A stretch of 6,311 bases of DNA from Moraxellaceae bacterium (lineage in GTDB: Bacteria; Pseudomonadota; Gammaproteobacteria; Pseudomonadales; Moraxellaceae). The stretch lies in the NCBI GenBank assembly GCA_021156385.1, contig JAJNDL010000115.1, positions 1-6,311 on the forward strand, given 5' to 3'. The notes beneath the pieces were generated by a model that saw only the letters and a list, made by a program, of their open reading frames with translations, ran no database searches and was not told the origin of the DNA. Positions 6,233-6,311 of this stretch are shown piece by piece (within the stretch, counting starts at the first letter, position 1; each line of letters begins with the position of its first letter). The translations under genes and the position numbers were made by a program.

Positions 6233-6311
6233 GTGTTCTCCGAAGTGCCGCTGCCGGTCGTAACCCTTGAACCCAGAGGTTCAAGGGGGAGGCCCGGTCA
6301 CTGCATCAGGC
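6233..6311 (-). ncRNA. ssrS: 6S RNA (SsrS), 3' part, cut by window edge
   Basis: On the minus strand the last 79 bases match the 3' third of gammaproteobacterial 6S RNA. They contain the conserved hairpin CCCTTGAACC/GGTTCAAGGG (10-bp perfect stem, 6264-6273 with 6278-6287, 4-base loop), then GTTACGACCGGCAGCGGCA and CTTCGGAGA, which parallels the E. coli end (GGGTTACAGCC...GGCGGCATCTCGGAGA). 6S RNA mimics an open promoter and sequesters sigma-70 RNA polymerase in stationary phase. The position directly upstream of fau is the conserved arrangement and supports the call. The 3' end at about 6233 is set by alignment to E. coli. The 5' half, including its side of the central bubble, lies beyond the window. 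Confidence 0.92.

Overview
This GC-rich window (clearly above 60% G+C by eye) looks like the chromosome of a gammaproteobacterium. Three things point there. There is an rppH-ptsP pair with a HAD-family gene running divergently beside it, an order I recall from Pseudomonas (PA0335-PA0336-PA0337). The gene for 5-formyltetrahydrofolate cyclo-ligase follows directly behind the 3' part of a 6S RNA. Finally, a REP-type repeat pair sits between genes. I cannot name the genus from sequence alone.

Layout from left to right: the 3' end of a 3-methyladenine DNA glycosylase gene (mpg, + strand, cut by the window edge). Then, on the minus strand, a membrane-anchored GGDEF-family gene broken by a one-base frameshift, whose GGDEF active site is also degenerate while its I-site is kept. 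Then ptsP (EI-Ntr of the nitrogen phosphotransferase system) and, upstream of it on the same strand, rppH (mRNA 5' pyrophosphohydrolase). These two are separated by 206 bp holding a perfect 24-bp inverted repeat. A compact divergent promoter region follows, then a + strand HAD-IB phosphatase gene. It ends facing fau (5-formyltetrahydrofolate cyclo-ligase, minus strand), which starts about 10 bp after the predicted 3' end of ssrS (6S RNA, cut by the right window edge).

How the genes relate: rppH and ptsP probably form one transcription unit, as in E. coli, with the REP pair inside the shared transcript. RppH starts 5'-end-dependent mRNA decay and PtsP feeds phosphate into the PTS-Ntr relay. 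The HAD enzyme may be the histidinol-phosphate phosphatase reported for its Pseudomonas neighbour PA0335, but that is inference. 6S RNA (a sigma-70 RNA polymerase inhibitor) and fau are a conserved linked pair and probably co-transcribed.

Most of the window is conserved housekeeping DNA. I do not see an undescribed multi-gene system. The points that deserve a second look are the split and catalytically degenerate GGDEF protein with an intact I-site, the REP pair inside the rppH-ptsP unit, and the start signals of rppH and fau.
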